NCBI GenBank assembly: GCA_910585465.1 | Contig: CAJUEW010000003.1 | Coordinates: 124,001-188,000 of the forward strand | Source of the DNA: an uncultured Lachnospiraceae bacterium | GTDB lineage: Bacteria > Bacillota > Clostridia > Lachnospirales > Lachnospiraceae | DNA length: 64,000 nt | Direction: 5' to 3' | Shown here: one piece after another, positions 24,994-34,506 of the stretch | Numbering within the stretch: the stretch's first letter is position 1 | Layout of the letters: every line of letters starts with the position of its first letter | The notes under the pieces: generated by a model | Seen by the model: only the letters and a program-made list of their open reading frames with translations | Told to the model about the DNA's origin: nothing | Database searches by the model: none | Program-made: the position numbers and the translations under genes

Positions 24994-26375
24994 ATGGCAC
25001 AAACACAAACAACAGCAGAGAATCAACTTGGAGTAGAGCGGATTGGAAAACTTTTGACGAGGTATGCGGTTCCCAGTGTTATCTCTCTGGTTATCAATTC
25101 CTTATATAACATGGTAGATCAGATTTTTATTGGGCAGGGAGTTGGTTTCCTTGGAAACGGAGCTACAAATATTATTGCTCCTATTGCTACGATTGCCATT
25201 GCGGTTGCTACATTATTCGGTGATGGTCTTGCGGCTTTTTTCAGCCTGCATCTTGGAAAAGGCGATCCCGATAAGGCGGCGAAAGGTGTGGGGAACGCCG
25301 TTATTTCCTCTACAGTGATTAGTATTTTTCTTGTTGTTTTCGTGCTTCTTTTTTTGGAGCCGTTATGCCATCTCTTTGGCGCAACAGATAATATTTTGCC
25401 GTATGCGTTAAAGTATGGACATATCATTGCCCTTGGTTTTCCCTGTGCGATTATTGCGACAGTGATCAATTCTGCAATTCGTACAGATGGCAGTCCAAAG
25501 TTTGCTATGTTCGCTATGATGATTGGCGCTGTTTTAAATACAATTCTTGATCCCATTTTTATTTTTATCTTTGGATGGGGGTAGAAGGCGCAGCGATCGC
25601 AACGGTTTTAAGTCAGTTTCTGGGATTGCTCTGCAATGTGGCGTACCTGTTCCGGTTCAAGACGGTCAGTTTGAAAAAGTCCTCATTTTCTCTGGATATG
25701 CGGATGGTTGGACGCATGGCGGGCCTGGGATTTGCAAGCTGCTTCAATAATCTTACATCAACCGTGGTTGCTATGATTTCCAATAATCTGCTTACAAAGT
25801 ATGGCGCGCTTTCTGTCTATGGCTCTGACATCCCTATTACTACATTTGGTTTATGTATGAAGGTGAGCATGATTGCCTTTTCTGTAGGCATCGGTGTTGC
25901 CAGTGGAAGTCAGCCAATCATTGGATTTAATTATGGGGCGCAGAAATATGACCGGGTAAAAAAGACATTCCTGCTGAGCGCAGGCGTCTGCAGCCTGATT
26001 ACGCTGGTAGCATGGATTGTTTTTCAGTGCTTTCCTTTACAGCTTATCCGTATATTTGGCACAGAGTCCAGTTTATATGAGGAGTTTGCAGTGCAGTGTT
26101 TTCATGTCTACCTGATGCTTACCTTCCTTAATGGACTGCAGATGGTTACCGGTGTATTTTTTCAGGCGATTGGCCAGCCGGTAAAGGCGGCTGTTGCAGC
26201 ATTATCGAAGCAGCTGCTGTTCTATATTCCGGCCATGCTGATTTGTTCCAGATTTTGGGCATTGACGGGAGTGCTTGCCGCTGGGCCGGTAGCGGATGTT
26301 ATGGCGTTTGTTCTTTGTGCCGCCTTATGTTTCCGCGAGTTAAAAAAGATGGGACTGATGCAGTCAAAAAATTGA
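24994..26375 (+). pseudogene. MATE-family efflux transporter, frameshifted in a G-run
   Basis: Two consecutive ORFs, 24994-25584 and 25575-26375, encode the N- and C-terminal halves of one MATE multidrug/sodium antiporter (IGKLLTRYAVPSVISL, then TRTDGSPKFAM-like and FGWG joined to GVEGAAIATVLSQF). At 25577-25581 there are five G; six would keep FGWGVEGAAIATV in one frame. The second ORF has its own ATG at 25575 overlapping the break. It is either a recent loss-of-function mutation, a slippery tract permitting phase variation, or a sequencing error. The rest of the gene is intact, so the change is young. Confidence 0.85.
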
Positions 26376-26934
26376 AGGAAAGGGTTATGGAAAAACGTAT
26401 CATCTGGAAATAAACCAGAGGAAAGCGTTACCATCAAAAGGGCAGTCCGGATATGAAAGGAAAATTGCCGTGTTCATGGCGTAAGAATCTGTTTTATTAC
26501 TGTATTACAGCATTGGTGATATTAGCGCTTATCATATCATGCCTGCGTGAAGTTGGTTCTGACAGGTTATCTGGATATAGGGCTTTATGACACAAATGAG
26601 GATTGACTGTGCCGAACTCACGGAATTGATTAAGCTGTGTTGTGAATAACAAAAGAATAGTACCATTTTGTACGGTTTTGAAGTCAAGTCCCAAGATGGA
26701 TGACAGAGCAGAAGAAATAACAGTACAAAAAGCTAAACTTAAGACCTAAATAGACTTATCTTATATGGAAATAGGTGCCTGTCATGAATTGCTTGGAATT
26801 GTCATGAATTACGCTTTTGGAAAACAGTTTGTGACAAATGATCCTGTCTGGAGATGAAACAGACATTTTTATCATATCATATGTTACTATGTGTCTGTTT
26901 GATAACAAAAAGATTCAGAAAGGATAGAGTGATT
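26376..26934. other. Gene-poor gap after the MATE gene
   Basis: No confident gene. A 45-codon ORF (ATG 26453 to TGA 26590) encodes a peptide with one hydrophobic stretch (YYCITALVILALIIS) but no clear ribosome site. The direct repeat GAATTGTCATGAATT-like around 26785-26812 (GCTTGGAATTGTCATGAATTACG next to CCTGTCATGAATTG) is the only other structure seen. The stretch looks like degraded coding DNA. Confidence 0.45.
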
Positions 26935-28029
26935 ATGAAACAAAGAGAGGAAACGACTGAATTAAAACGAAAGAAAAAAAGGCTGCTGGCGCTTGATGCC
27001 GCCAGAGGTTTTGCTGTAATTGGAATGTACATACAGCATTTTGCATTAAATTAATATAATGCAGACATTGTTTCGGGAAATACTATGATCTTGTTTATTT
27101 TATGTTCAGGAATTTCTTATTCTGTAATGAGCAGGAATGCCGCAGATAAAGGTGTTGAGGAGAAAACATTCCGGACAAGGATTCTTGCCCGTTCTGTTTT
27201 TATTGATTTTCTTGGGTATTTTCTTATTATGCTCAACGGTCCGTTTGCAGTAGTCCTTACGGCATATGCAGTATTATTTATTATGGGACTTCTGCTGAAA
27301 AATTGTTCAGACAAAATGCTTATGATTGTTTCCGGGATTTCATTCATTGTAAGTCCGGTTGTTATGATCATGGGTATGAGTTTATTCAGCGGCTCGGCTA
27401 TGCTGCAGGACATTGCAGGCGGGCCGTTATCTGCCGCTGCATTACTCCCCATTTTTACAGCAGGAATGGTAATTGGAAGGAAGGATTTGAAGAATTTAAA
27501 AAGGCAGATGCTCTATGTTATTACGGGAATTTTGATGGTTGTCGTGATTAAGCTGTTGTCAGCTTATGTTTTACCTCATTTATCTGAAACCGTTATGAAT
27601 ATTATGATGGAAACACAGAATTATTCAGAAATCAATGAATACGCGCCGTTTCCGCAGAATGTTTATCCCATATCATGGCATATGATCTGTGTGGCCGCTC
27701 CCCAGAATGGTTCTACATTTACTCTGATATTAGGAATGGGTGTTTCACTGATTGTTTTGGGAGGAATGTGTCTGATTGAAAGAAAAATTCCGGTGATTTT
27801 AAAGCCTTTCAGTCTGGCGGGGCAGACAGCGCTAACCCTGTATGCTATACAAATTATATTGGGATGGCTTTTGGCACTTTTAGGAGCAGAGTATGATTTT
27901 ATAGGCAGTATATTTTTAGGGGATGTTATAGTAGCGTTTCTTACAACAGCTTTGGGAATGCTTCTGGTGAGATGGAAGGATGTGCTGATTGAAGGCGCTA
28001 TGCGTAAATTTGAACATTTGTTTGTTTAA
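26935..28029 (+). pseudogene. Multi-pass membrane protein (DUF418/acyltransferase-like) with in-frame stop
   Basis: One reading frame carries an N-terminal LLALDAARGFAVIGMYIQHF followed, after a single TAA at 27052-27054, by a long hydrophobic protein with about nine helices (FILCSGISYSVM onward). The LDxxRGFA start is typical of the YeiB/DUF418 and acyltransferase-3-like membrane families. The stop sits between FALN and YNADIVSGNTM with no shift in frame, as expected for a CAA to TAA change. The downstream part could restart at ATG 27085, but it would miss the conserved N-terminal helix. Confidence 0.75.
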
Positions 28030-28125
28030 AATCATGATGAGTATTTATGGTTAGATTCAGTGCAGTTGTTTATGAGGAACAATCTGGCTCAAAGATTACG
28101 AACTGTTTGAAGGAGGATAACAACA

Positions 28126-29745
28126 ATGTTTTGTGTTGGAAACCTAACAGGATATCCGGCAGGTGATCTTGAATACCTGTTTTTGGAAGGGATAGGGGAA
28201 GTGCTGCAATATGGTGTATATTTTGCCATGATATTGTTTATTGCTTTTCTTATCAGGAAAATGGGAAACAGTTTAAAATATATGGTAGCTGGTATTACTG
28301 CCGCCGCAGGTCTGTACTATTTGGCAGTAGGGAGTGTCAAAGCAGAATGTCTGATGTCGGTGATGTTTGCACTGATGCTTGTTTTGGTCATTTCTATTTG
28401 TGGAATTGTTACATTTGATTTTCCGTCGCTCTTGCTGATGTTTACAACGTTCCTGTTTCCGCAAAGGTTTTTTAATTCCAGCTTTGGTTTATTTGGATAT
28501 GGGGTAATCTATCTTGTAATCTGGCTTGTGATTATGTCATTTTCCGGATTGCAGAACAGTAAGGGTGGCAGGAGCTTTATGGCGCAATATGTGCTGTTTA
28601 TCGGTTTGTCGTTTGCTGCGTTTTTGTATAAAAGCATTGAAGATATAAATTTTTCTGCCTACCGTTTTTTCCATATTATAGGCAGAGGGGCATTTGTTTT
28701 GTTTGAGATGGGGCTTGTATTCTTTTTTGCGGCGGCAGCGTTCGTGTTAAAAAAGAAAGCTGGAGTCAGGATACAGACGCTCATGGTGATTGACAGGAAA
28801 TATCCGAATATGAAAAGGTGGATTGCAGGGCTGGAGATGGGGACGATGGCAGTGATTATGCTGCTTCCGATTCCGTTTGTGCTGACACGAACAGTAAGTG
28901 ACACCTTACAGAACGCATTGGCGATTTTGGATATATTGCTTCTTATTATGCAGATGCTATATATTGTACTGATATATAAAATTACTGACTACAGGCATAC
29001 GGCGCAGTTTGCGGACAGTGAAAAAGAGTATTACAGTTCCTTAAACCAGAATTTGGAGAATATTCAGGACCTGCGGCATGATATAAAGAACATTTTTCTT
29101 ACAATGTCAGCTTATGTAGAGCGGAGTACGGATATAGAAATGAAAGATTTTTACAGGGACAGGATATGTCCATTGATTGAAGGTGAAATAGAACATAATA
29201 CTATATTTTCAAAACTGTGTCAGATTCCGTCAGAGGAGCTTCGGGCATTTCTTTATATGAAATGTATGCAGGCATCCCAAAGGGGAATTGCGGTGAAATT
29301 ATCCGTTCAGGTAAAACAGGACGAATTCGGTTATGGAATGGAGCTTGTGGATTTGACAAGAATATTGGGTATTCTTCTTGACAATTCCATTGAGGAATGT
29401 GAGAACGGGCGGGATGCTTTTATTCCAGCGGGCAATGAGCCAAGCGGCTGCGAAGCAGACATTTGGCAAATGCCGCGAGGGTCAGATACCCCGCTGCAAG
29501 CAACGGGGCATTGGATTGAAATAGACATACGCACACAAAGAGGCAGAGTTTCCTATTCTATTAAAAACAGTATTCGTAAGGGGCATGATTTTGGGCATAT
29601 GATAGAGCAGAAATCTGACAAGAGCGGACATAAAGGAAGAGGATTGAAGATTATCAGAAATATATTGGAAGGATACCCGAATATTACATTGAATACATTG
29701 GTGGACAAGGAAATATTCCGCCAGACTTTGAATCTTATATTATAA
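28126..29745 (+). CDS. GHKL (AgrC-type) sensor histidine kinase, orphan
   Basis: The 539-residue protein has about seven transmembrane helices in residues 20-290, then a coiled linker and a cytoplasmic kinase. His318 lies in DLRHDIKN, the phosphoacceptor box of the AgrC/natK type. The N-box reads LLDNSIEE, and GRGLKIIRNIL forms the ATP lid. An insertion rich in Gly, Ser and Pro separates the N-box from the strand WIEIDIRT. No LytTR response regulator is next to it. The nearest downstream genes encode a redox trio, suggesting envelope redox or peptide sensing. Confidence 0.88.
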   Translation: MFCVGNLTGYPAGDLEYLFLEGIGEVLQYGVYFAMILFIAFLIRKMGNSLKYMVAGITAAAGLYYLAVGSVKAECLMSVMFALMLVLVISICGIVTFDFPSLLLMFTTFLFPQRFFNSSFGLFGYGVIYLVIWLVIMSFSGLQNSKGGRSFMAQYVLFIGLSFAAFLYKSIEDINFSAYRFFHIIGRGAFVLFEMGLVFFFAAAAFVLKKKAGVRIQTLMVIDRKYPNMKRWIAGLEMGTMAVIMLLPIPFVLTRTVSDTLQNALAILDILLLIMQMLYIVLIYKITDYRHTAQFADSEKEYYSSLNQNLENIQDLRHDIKNIFLTMSAYVERSTDIEMKDFYRDRICPLIEGEIEHNTIFSKLCQIPSEELRAFLYMKCMQASQRGIAVKLSVQVKQDEFGYGMELVDLTRILGILLDNSIEECENGRDAFIPAGNEPSGCEADIWQMPRGSDTPLQATGHWIEIDIRTQRGRVSYSIKNSIRKGHDFGHMIEQKSDKSGHKGRGLKIIRNILEGYPNITLNTLVDKEIFRQTLNLIL

Positions 29746-29811
29746 GGACCTGATAGAAATATAGATGGAATATAAAAGGATTGCAGGCTTTGAAATATAG
29801 CTTTGCATGAT

Positions 29812-29855
29812 AAGGACATTTTTCTAAAAGAAAATTTTAGAGAAATGTCCTTTTA
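29812..29855. terminator. Terminator after the histidine kinase gene
   Basis: An 18-base arm AAGGACATTTTTCTAAAA pairs with TTTTAGAGAAATGTCCTT with one bulge, followed by TTTT. Confidence 0.82.
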
Positions 29856-29905
29856 TTATCATAGATTCTTTTGAATTTGCGTGTTGTCATGAACGTATGA
29901 AAAAT

Positions 29906-29959
29906 GTCCTGAATGAATAGAAAAATGAAATTTCAGGACAGGTAATGTGTTCTCAGGAC
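29906..29959. repeat. Inverted repeat with a third half-site upstream of the TlpA-like gene
   Basis: GTCCTGAA (29906-29913) and TTCAGGAC (29932-29939) form an inverted repeat with an 18-bp spacer. A further TCTCAGGAC lies at 29951-29959. The arrangement in the 320-base gap before the redox operon looks like a two- or three-site operator for an unknown regulator. Confidence 0.45.
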
Positions 29960-30067
29960 TAATATTATAAAAAAGGGCGGAATATGTGGTAAAGTATGAA
30001 TGCTTCAAAAAAATATTACGCTGTGTTGAAATGATTGCAATACAGGCAGAAGGAAAAGGAGATATTT

Positions 30068-31165
30068 ATGACGAAACAAGTAAAAAAAGCAGTAATGTGG
30101 ATTATAATTTTGACAATGTTTACTGTTATGCTGACCGGATGTGGAACAGGTGAAAAAACAGAAACAGGAATTAAGTCAGTTGATGAAACGGAAACTTCAG
30201 TAACTGATTCTGAGGGAAATATTGTGACAGAGGTAAAAGAGAGAGGGTTGTCATTAGCAATCCCGCAGGAGTATATGGATAAAGGTTTAGAGATTGATCC
30301 ATATAATGAAAACACAAAAGGCTATCGGAGACTTACTGTAACATATTATAGTCCTACCTATAAAGCATTGTTTGATGAATTGCTGAATATGACACCGGAA
30401 GAAAGGACACAAGAGGTATCGAATCAATACACGCAGGAATTATGGGAGGTCAGCAGAGCGTTGCTGGAGATTGCATTGGTTGAAACAGATGAATACGAAA
30501 GGCTTACCGCATCTGGCAGGACGGCTGAAGATTTTACCTATTATGCGCCTGCTGAATGGTTTGGAGAAAATGAAGGATATACCTATATTATTTCCATACC
30601 GGAACTGGATAAGGGAAAGCTGAACGAAGAAGAATGGCAGGCATATCAGGAGTGCAGAGAGTATATGCAGACAGTAAAGGAAAATATATCTTTTATTCCA
30701 ATAGAGTTGGAGAGCTACGAAACAAATCTTGGAGAGCGTATGCCTGATTTTCGTTCAGAGGATTTATTTGGGAACCTGATTACAAATGAAATTTTTACAG
30801 AAGCAGAATTGACAGTAGTAAATGTATGGGGAACATTCTGCGGTCCTTGTATTGAGGAAATGCCTGAACTGGCCGGGTGGTCCGGCGAGATGCCGGAAAA
30901 TGTTCAGATTGTTGGTATTGTAGGAGATATTGAGGGAAAAGAAGATACGGAGCATTTGGAACTTGCAAAGGCGATTGTAGAGAAAGCAGGTGTCAGCTTT
31001 GTGAACATGATTGCTTCTGATGATTTAAAAGAGTTAATGAGCGGAGTCGTAGGCTTTCCGACTACCTTTTTTGTAGACCGGGAGGGAAATATAGTAGGAG
31101 AGCCGGTTGTCGGAGCTGATGTGGTGGCTTACAAAGCATTTGTGGAGGAGTATGTGAATGAGTAA
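30068..31165 (+). CDS. TlpA/ResA-like thioredoxin-fold lipoprotein
   Basis: The 365-residue protein has a lipoprotein signal (MTKQVKKAVMWI, core, LTGC lipobox), so it is anchored outside the membrane. An N-terminal domain of about 200 residues of unknown type precedes a thioredoxin domain starting near GERMPDFRSEDLFGN. The active site reads WGTFCGPCIEEMPEL, a CxxC redox pair. FPTTFFVDREGNIVG is the cis-Pro region. AAAGGAGA fixes the ATG at 30068. It overlaps the next small gene by 8 bases and forms a module with a CXXC peptide and a membrane ferredoxin. Confidence 0.88.
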   Translation: MTKQVKKAVMWIIILTMFTVMLTGCGTGEKTETGIKSVDETETSVTDSEGNIVTEVKERGLSLAIPQEYMDKGLEIDPYNENTKGYRRLTVTYYSPTYKALFDELLNMTPEERTQEVSNQYTQELWEVSRALLEIALVETDEYERLTASGRTAEDFTYYAPAEWFGENEGYTYIISIPELDKGKLNEEEWQAYQECREYMQTVKENISFIPIELESYETNLGERMPDFRSEDLFGNLITNEIFTEAELTVVNVWGTFCGPCIEEMPELAGWSGEMPENVQIVGIVGDIEGKEDTEHLELAKAIVEKAGVSFVNMIASDDLKELMSGVVGFPTTFFVDREGNIVGEPVVGADVVAYKAFVEEYVNE

Positions 31166-31304
31166 AAAAGCAAAAATAACAGCACAATGTATCACTGGAA
31201 TCTTTGCGGTACTGTTTATATTTTATGGAATTTATCGTGGAGAAGTTTCAATCGTTTTTAACAAGGCAGTTAATATCTGCCTTGAATGTATCGGGCTGGG
31301 GTAA
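31158..31304 (+). CDS. CD1871A-family CXXC membrane peptide
   Basis: A 48-residue protein starting MSKKAKITAQC has one membrane helix (ITGIFAVLFIFYGIYRGE) and ends NKAVNICLECIGLG. The terminal CxxC matches the tiny clostridial proteins named CD1871A family. It sits between the TlpA-like lipoprotein and the 4Fe-4S membrane protein, so it probably relays electrons or disulfides between them. It overlaps the preceding gene by 8 bases and is followed by the next gene after 9. Confidence 0.85.
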   Translation: MSKKAKITAQCITGIFAVLFIFYGIYRGEVSIVFNKAVNICLECIGLG

Positions 31305-31313
31305 GGTGCAGGT

Positions 31314-32162
31314 ATGAAATTAACGAATAGTATAAAAAGAAAATTGATTCAAATAGCCGCGTTTGGCTTTACCAATTTACACATTGGTAATTTTCATGGC
31401 GGGAAATTGTACACAGGTTCATGGAAAAAATTCTGTAATCCAGGCTTGAACTGCTATTCGTGTCCGGCAGCGTCTTTTGCGTGTCCGATTGGAGCGCTGC
31501 AGGCGGTGTCCGGTTCCATGAATTTTAATTTCAGCTTTTATGTTGTGGGCTTTTTATTGGCTATAGGTGTGCTGTTTGGCCGCTTTATATGTGGATGGTT
31601 ATGCCCGTTTGGACTGATTCAGGAAATCATACATAAAATCCCTTCGCCGAAGCTGAAAATCTGGAAAAGGCTTCGGGCAGTCAAATATTTGATATTGGTT
31701 ATATTTGTCATTTTACTTCCTGTTGTTTCCACAAACTATATGGGTATGGGAAAACCTGCATTTTGTCAGTACATTTGCCCTTCGGGAACACTATTTGGCG
31801 GGATTCCAATGTTAAGCGCACATTCAGAACTTCAAAAAACGATAGGCGCCCTGTTCAGCCTGAAAATGACAGTTCTTGTACTGACTGTCATTGGCTGTGT
31901 GTTTATTTATCGTTTTTTTTGTAAGGTTATGTGTCCATTGGGGGCCATTTATGGACTGTTGAACAAAATCAGTATCTATCATTTGGAAGTCAATAAAGAT
32001 CGATGTGTAAATTGTGGAAAATGTGCGAAGATTTGTAAAATGGATGTTGACCCGGTAAAAACACCTAATTCAGCAGAATGTATCCGATGCGGGGAATGCG
32101 TAGCAGCCTGTCCGGAAAAAGCGATTCATATTAATTTTTCTGAGAACATCGGAAAGAACTGA
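31314..32162 (+). CDS. NapH-like membrane 4Fe-4S protein
   Basis: The 282-residue protein has about five membrane helices and loop cysteine motifs (CYSCPAASFACPIGAL, CGWLCPFGLIQEI, CKVMCPLGAIYGL) of the NapH/CcoG type. The C-terminus carries two ferredoxin sites, CVNCGKCAKICKMDV and CIRCGECVAACPEKAI. It would pass electrons across or along the membrane to the lipoprotein thioredoxin through the CXXC peptide. Confidence 0.87.
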   Translation: MKLTNSIKRKLIQIAAFGFTNLHIGNFHGGKLYTGSWKKFCNPGLNCYSCPAASFACPIGALQAVSGSMNFNFSFYVVGFLLAIGVLFGRFICGWLCPFGLIQEIIHKIPSPKLKIWKRLRAVKYLILVIFVILLPVVSTNYMGMGKPAFCQYICPSGTLFGGIPMLSAHSELQKTIGALFSLKMTVLVLTVIGCVFIYRFFCKVMCPLGAIYGLLNKISIYHLEVNKDRCVNCGKCAKICKMDVDPVKTPNSAECIRCGECVAACPEKAIHINFSENIGKN

Positions 32163-32180
32163 ATAAAAAAGCTAAGTTCA

Positions 32181-32211
32181 GGACCTTATGGGATTCGTTC
32201 TCATAAGGTCC
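32181..32211. terminator. Hairpin after the redox operon
   Basis: GGACCTTATG (32181-32190) pairs perfectly with CATAAGGTCC (32202-32211). The following T content is low, so it is a likely but not certain terminator between convergent operons. Confidence 0.6.
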
Positions 32212-32342
32212 GCTTTGGGATAGTTTCTTTTTTTCCTTTGGACTACCCTTAATCTGCATAAATACTGTATTTTAAAAATACCCGGATATAAAATTCCCAT
32301 GGAACCAGGGTTTACCGGGGTGAAGTCCGGTGGATAAATAAG

Positions 32343-32825
32343 TCAGTTTCCCCTGTCTGTGTCCGTTCTTTGGCTGAACAGATGCTTTTTCAGCATAAAA
32401 TATACCGGCAGCAGGAGCATGCAGATCAGCAGCGCATAGAACAGAGAGAGTATGGCCACAGATGAATCCAGACAGATCCAGCCGATGCTGTCCATGGAGG
32501 ACCAGTCCTGGGAGCGGATACTGTTGACCATTCCGATCAGAAAGCAGACGGCTCCAAAGACCGCTGCCGTCTGCATGACCATTTTCACCGACTGGGCGCT
32601 TTCCCGGCATTGTTGGAAGGAACAGTCTCTTTTCCCGACGGCGAATAAAAAGGCTCTCCCAAAAGCCCGGAAGGAGCTGGTACAGAACAGCATGAGTACA
32701 CATGGAAACACAAGAAATGCAAGAGTGATGACATCTGCAAAACTGGTGATCCGATCCCAGCTGATTCCACAGATTATATAAAGTACGATACTCACTAAAT
32801 AAACAATATACAACATAACTTTCAA
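32343..32825 (-). CDS. Membrane protein of unknown function, linked to the sigma/anti-sigma pair
   Basis: The 160-residue protein has four predicted membrane helices in two pairs, separated by a polar segment (FRAFGRAFLFAVGKRDCSFQQC). The loop and helix layout is loosely like MotA-type proteins, but no ion-channel motif is certain. It lies 29 bases after the anti-sigma gene on the same strand and is likely cotranscribed. Confidence 0.65.
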   Translation of the reverse strand: MKVMLYIVYLVSIVLYIICGISWDRITSFADVITLAFLVFPCVLMLFCTSSFRAFGRAFLFAVGKRDCSFQQCRESAQSVKMVMQTAAVFGAVCFLIGMVNSIRSQDWSSMDSIGWICLDSSVAILSLFYALLICMLLLPVYFMLKKHLFSQRTDTDRGN

Positions 32826-32854
32826 ATCTCCTCTCTTTTTCGTATGGCTCCGGC

Positions 32855-33643
32855 TCAGATCACTCCGCTCCAGACCAGCACAGCATTTTCCCTCTGTGCG
32901 TCAAATTCTTCGTCCGAGAGCCGGTCCAGCCGGTTCATATTTCCCATGGGCAGATAATAGATTTCCCTCAGCTTTGGCTGATAATTTTCCGGAGATATCC
33001 TGAAAAAATTTGATTCATAAATCATTCCTGTGCTGATGGAGGAACTTGTATCTCTGTTGTTTTCCGGATCAAACAGACGCTCCCACAGACTTCTTGTATA
33101 ACAGTAATAGACCACCCGAACCGACTCCCCGTCCCGTCTCAATGTCCTTCCTCTGGATGTGAAATCAAAGCTTCCTCTCCCTTCTTTCAGCACCAGATGA
33201 ATCCCGTCCCTGGTATCATAATTTCCTCCGGACACTGACTCCGCCGCCTCCGGTTCCAAAGCATATGCACTGGTCCATTCCATAAGACCATAATCATTGG
33301 GAGTATAGGTTTCCTGAAACAGTTCAACCGTCATTCTCTCCGGGTCATAAGAGACCGGGAGATCGTATGCTTTCAGAAAACTCACCACACTGATCAATAA
33401 TGCGCAGAACAGAAAAGCACCGAACATGTATCTCTGCCGGATTCTCATTTTCAGTTTTCTGAGGAAGTCAATTTCTTTTTTCTCCGGCAGGTCCTTTGTC
33501 CGGAGCTCTGCCGACATCTGCTTATAAACCGTCCTGCATGCCGTGCAGTCTTCCAGGTGCTTCTTTACTTCCTCATTTGTCTCCTCGCTGGTCAATTCTT
33601 CCAGATAGCCTGGAAGCAGGTCTCTGACAATGCAGCACTTCAT
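32855..33643 (-). CDS. Zinc-finger anti-sigma factor
   Basis: The product of about 262 residues begins MKCCIVRDLLPGYLEELTSE and contains HLEDCTACRTVYKQM, the HxxxCxxC zinc-binding anti-sigma motif (zf-HC2). One membrane helix follows near residues 85-105 (MFGAFLFCALLISVVSFL). The long extracytoplasmic part is unassigned and could be the sensor. Its ATG overlaps the sigma stop codon by four bases. An ATG at 33706 lies inside the sigma gene and is less likely. Confidence 0.88.
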   Translation of the reverse strand: MKCCIVRDLLPGYLEELTSEETNEEVKKHLEDCTACRTVYKQMSAELRTKDLPEKKEIDFLRKLKMRIRQRYMFGAFLFCALLISVVSFLKAYDLPVSYDPERMTVELFQETYTPNDYGLMEWTSAYALEPEAAESVSGGNYDTRDGIHLVLKEGRGSFDFTSRGRTLRRDGESVRVVYYCYTRSLWERLFDPENNRDTSSSISTGMIYESNFFRISPENYQPKLREIYYLPMGNMNRLDRLSDEEFDAQRENAVLVWSGVI

Positions 33644-34134
33644 TTTGATCTCTCCATTTCCTCCATAATTTTCTGTTTTGCCCGATAGAATGTGGTGCGT
33701 GCCCAATTCTCACTTTTTCCCAGAATCCTTCCGATCTCGGCAAAAGTGAACTCCCCGGTCAGGCGCAGATGGACCAGCTCCCGCATGGGCTCCGGCAGCA
33801 TATGGATCGCCTGATACAACTCTGTCTTTTCCATATAGAGCAGCGTAGACTTTTCCGGTGACTGCTGACCGGGCACTTCGTCTGTCAGCTCCACCTGCTG
33901 CCACCGGGAGCGCTTATCCAGCCACTGATACCAGAGATGCTTGGCGATCTGACAGAGCCAGACTGACAGCTTGCAGCTTCCGTCATACCGGTCCATGGTC
34001 CGCATGGCACGAAAGAACGTCTCCTGGGTCAGTTCCTCCGCCAGATCCTCGTCATGTGACAGACTCATAAGATACCAGTAGACATCCCTGGCATGCTGTG
34101 TGTAGGCTCTCTCTATCTCCTTCAGGGCACTCAC
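33640..34134 (-). CDS. ECF sigma factor
   Basis: A 164-residue sigma-70-family protein with only regions 2 and 4. Region 2 reads DLAEELTQETFFRAMRTMDRYDG, and region 4 reads LPEPMRELVHLRLTGEFTFAEIGRILGKSENWARTTFYRAKQKI (core FAEIGRILGKSENWARTTFYRA). It is paired with the anti-sigma gene by overlap. GGAGGTGAG precedes the ATG. A TGTAAC on the minus strand at 34199-34204 could be part of an autoregulated ECF promoter. Confidence 0.92.
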   Translation of the reverse strand: MSALKEIERAYTQHARDVYWYLMSLSHDEDLAEELTQETFFRAMRTMDRYDGSCKLSVWLCQIAKHLWYQWLDKRSRWQQVELTDEVPGQQSPEKSTLLYMEKTELYQAIHMLPEPMRELVHLRLTGEFTFAEIGRILGKSENWARTTFYRAKQKIMEEMERSK

Positions 34135-34506
34135 CTCCTGTTACAGTTATGTATTTGTCTTCGCACTGTCATCTATATATCCGGAAAAATGGGATCCCGT
34201 TACAAAAATATTTTATTTTTTCCGGACACAGAAATATTTCCCTGCAGTCTGTTCTGCCCATATTATACTAAAAAATGTGAGGATTGATCCTTCCTGTATT
34301 TTTTATTTCCCTGAAAAATTTACGCCCTGGCCGGAGAGCTGCAAAGCGGGAGGAATAAAATATAATAAAGACGGGGACCATTTTCAGAGCAGACGAAACA
34401 GCCTGGTTTTTTATATAGCCAGGCTGTTTTTATGTTTGGCAGAACAATATAGTCTTAAGTATAGAAGAGAAGGATACCTGATGCAGTCTGATATTGGAGT
34501 TGTCGA
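34135..34506. other. Gap between the sigma gene and the invertible segment
   Basis: No credible gene. A possible ECF-type -35 (TGTAAC on the minus strand, 34199-34204) lies near the sigma gene. A plus-strand extended TATACT near 34263 could start a short transcript ending at the terminator 34398-34432, but no conserved RNA is recognisable. Confidence 0.4.
34398..34432. terminator. Terminator left of the invertible segment
   Basis: ACAGCCTGG (34398-34406) pairs with CCAGGCTGT (34419-34427), followed by T residues on the plus strand and flanked by A residues on the other side. It can work in both directions. It would also stop a leftward transcript from the invertible promoter if the segment flipped. 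Confidence 0.75.

Noticed and set aside
26935..28029. Programmed stop-codon readthrough in the membrane protein gene
   Set aside because: The stop is TAA in an ordinary context without downstream structure, so a nonsense mutation is simpler.
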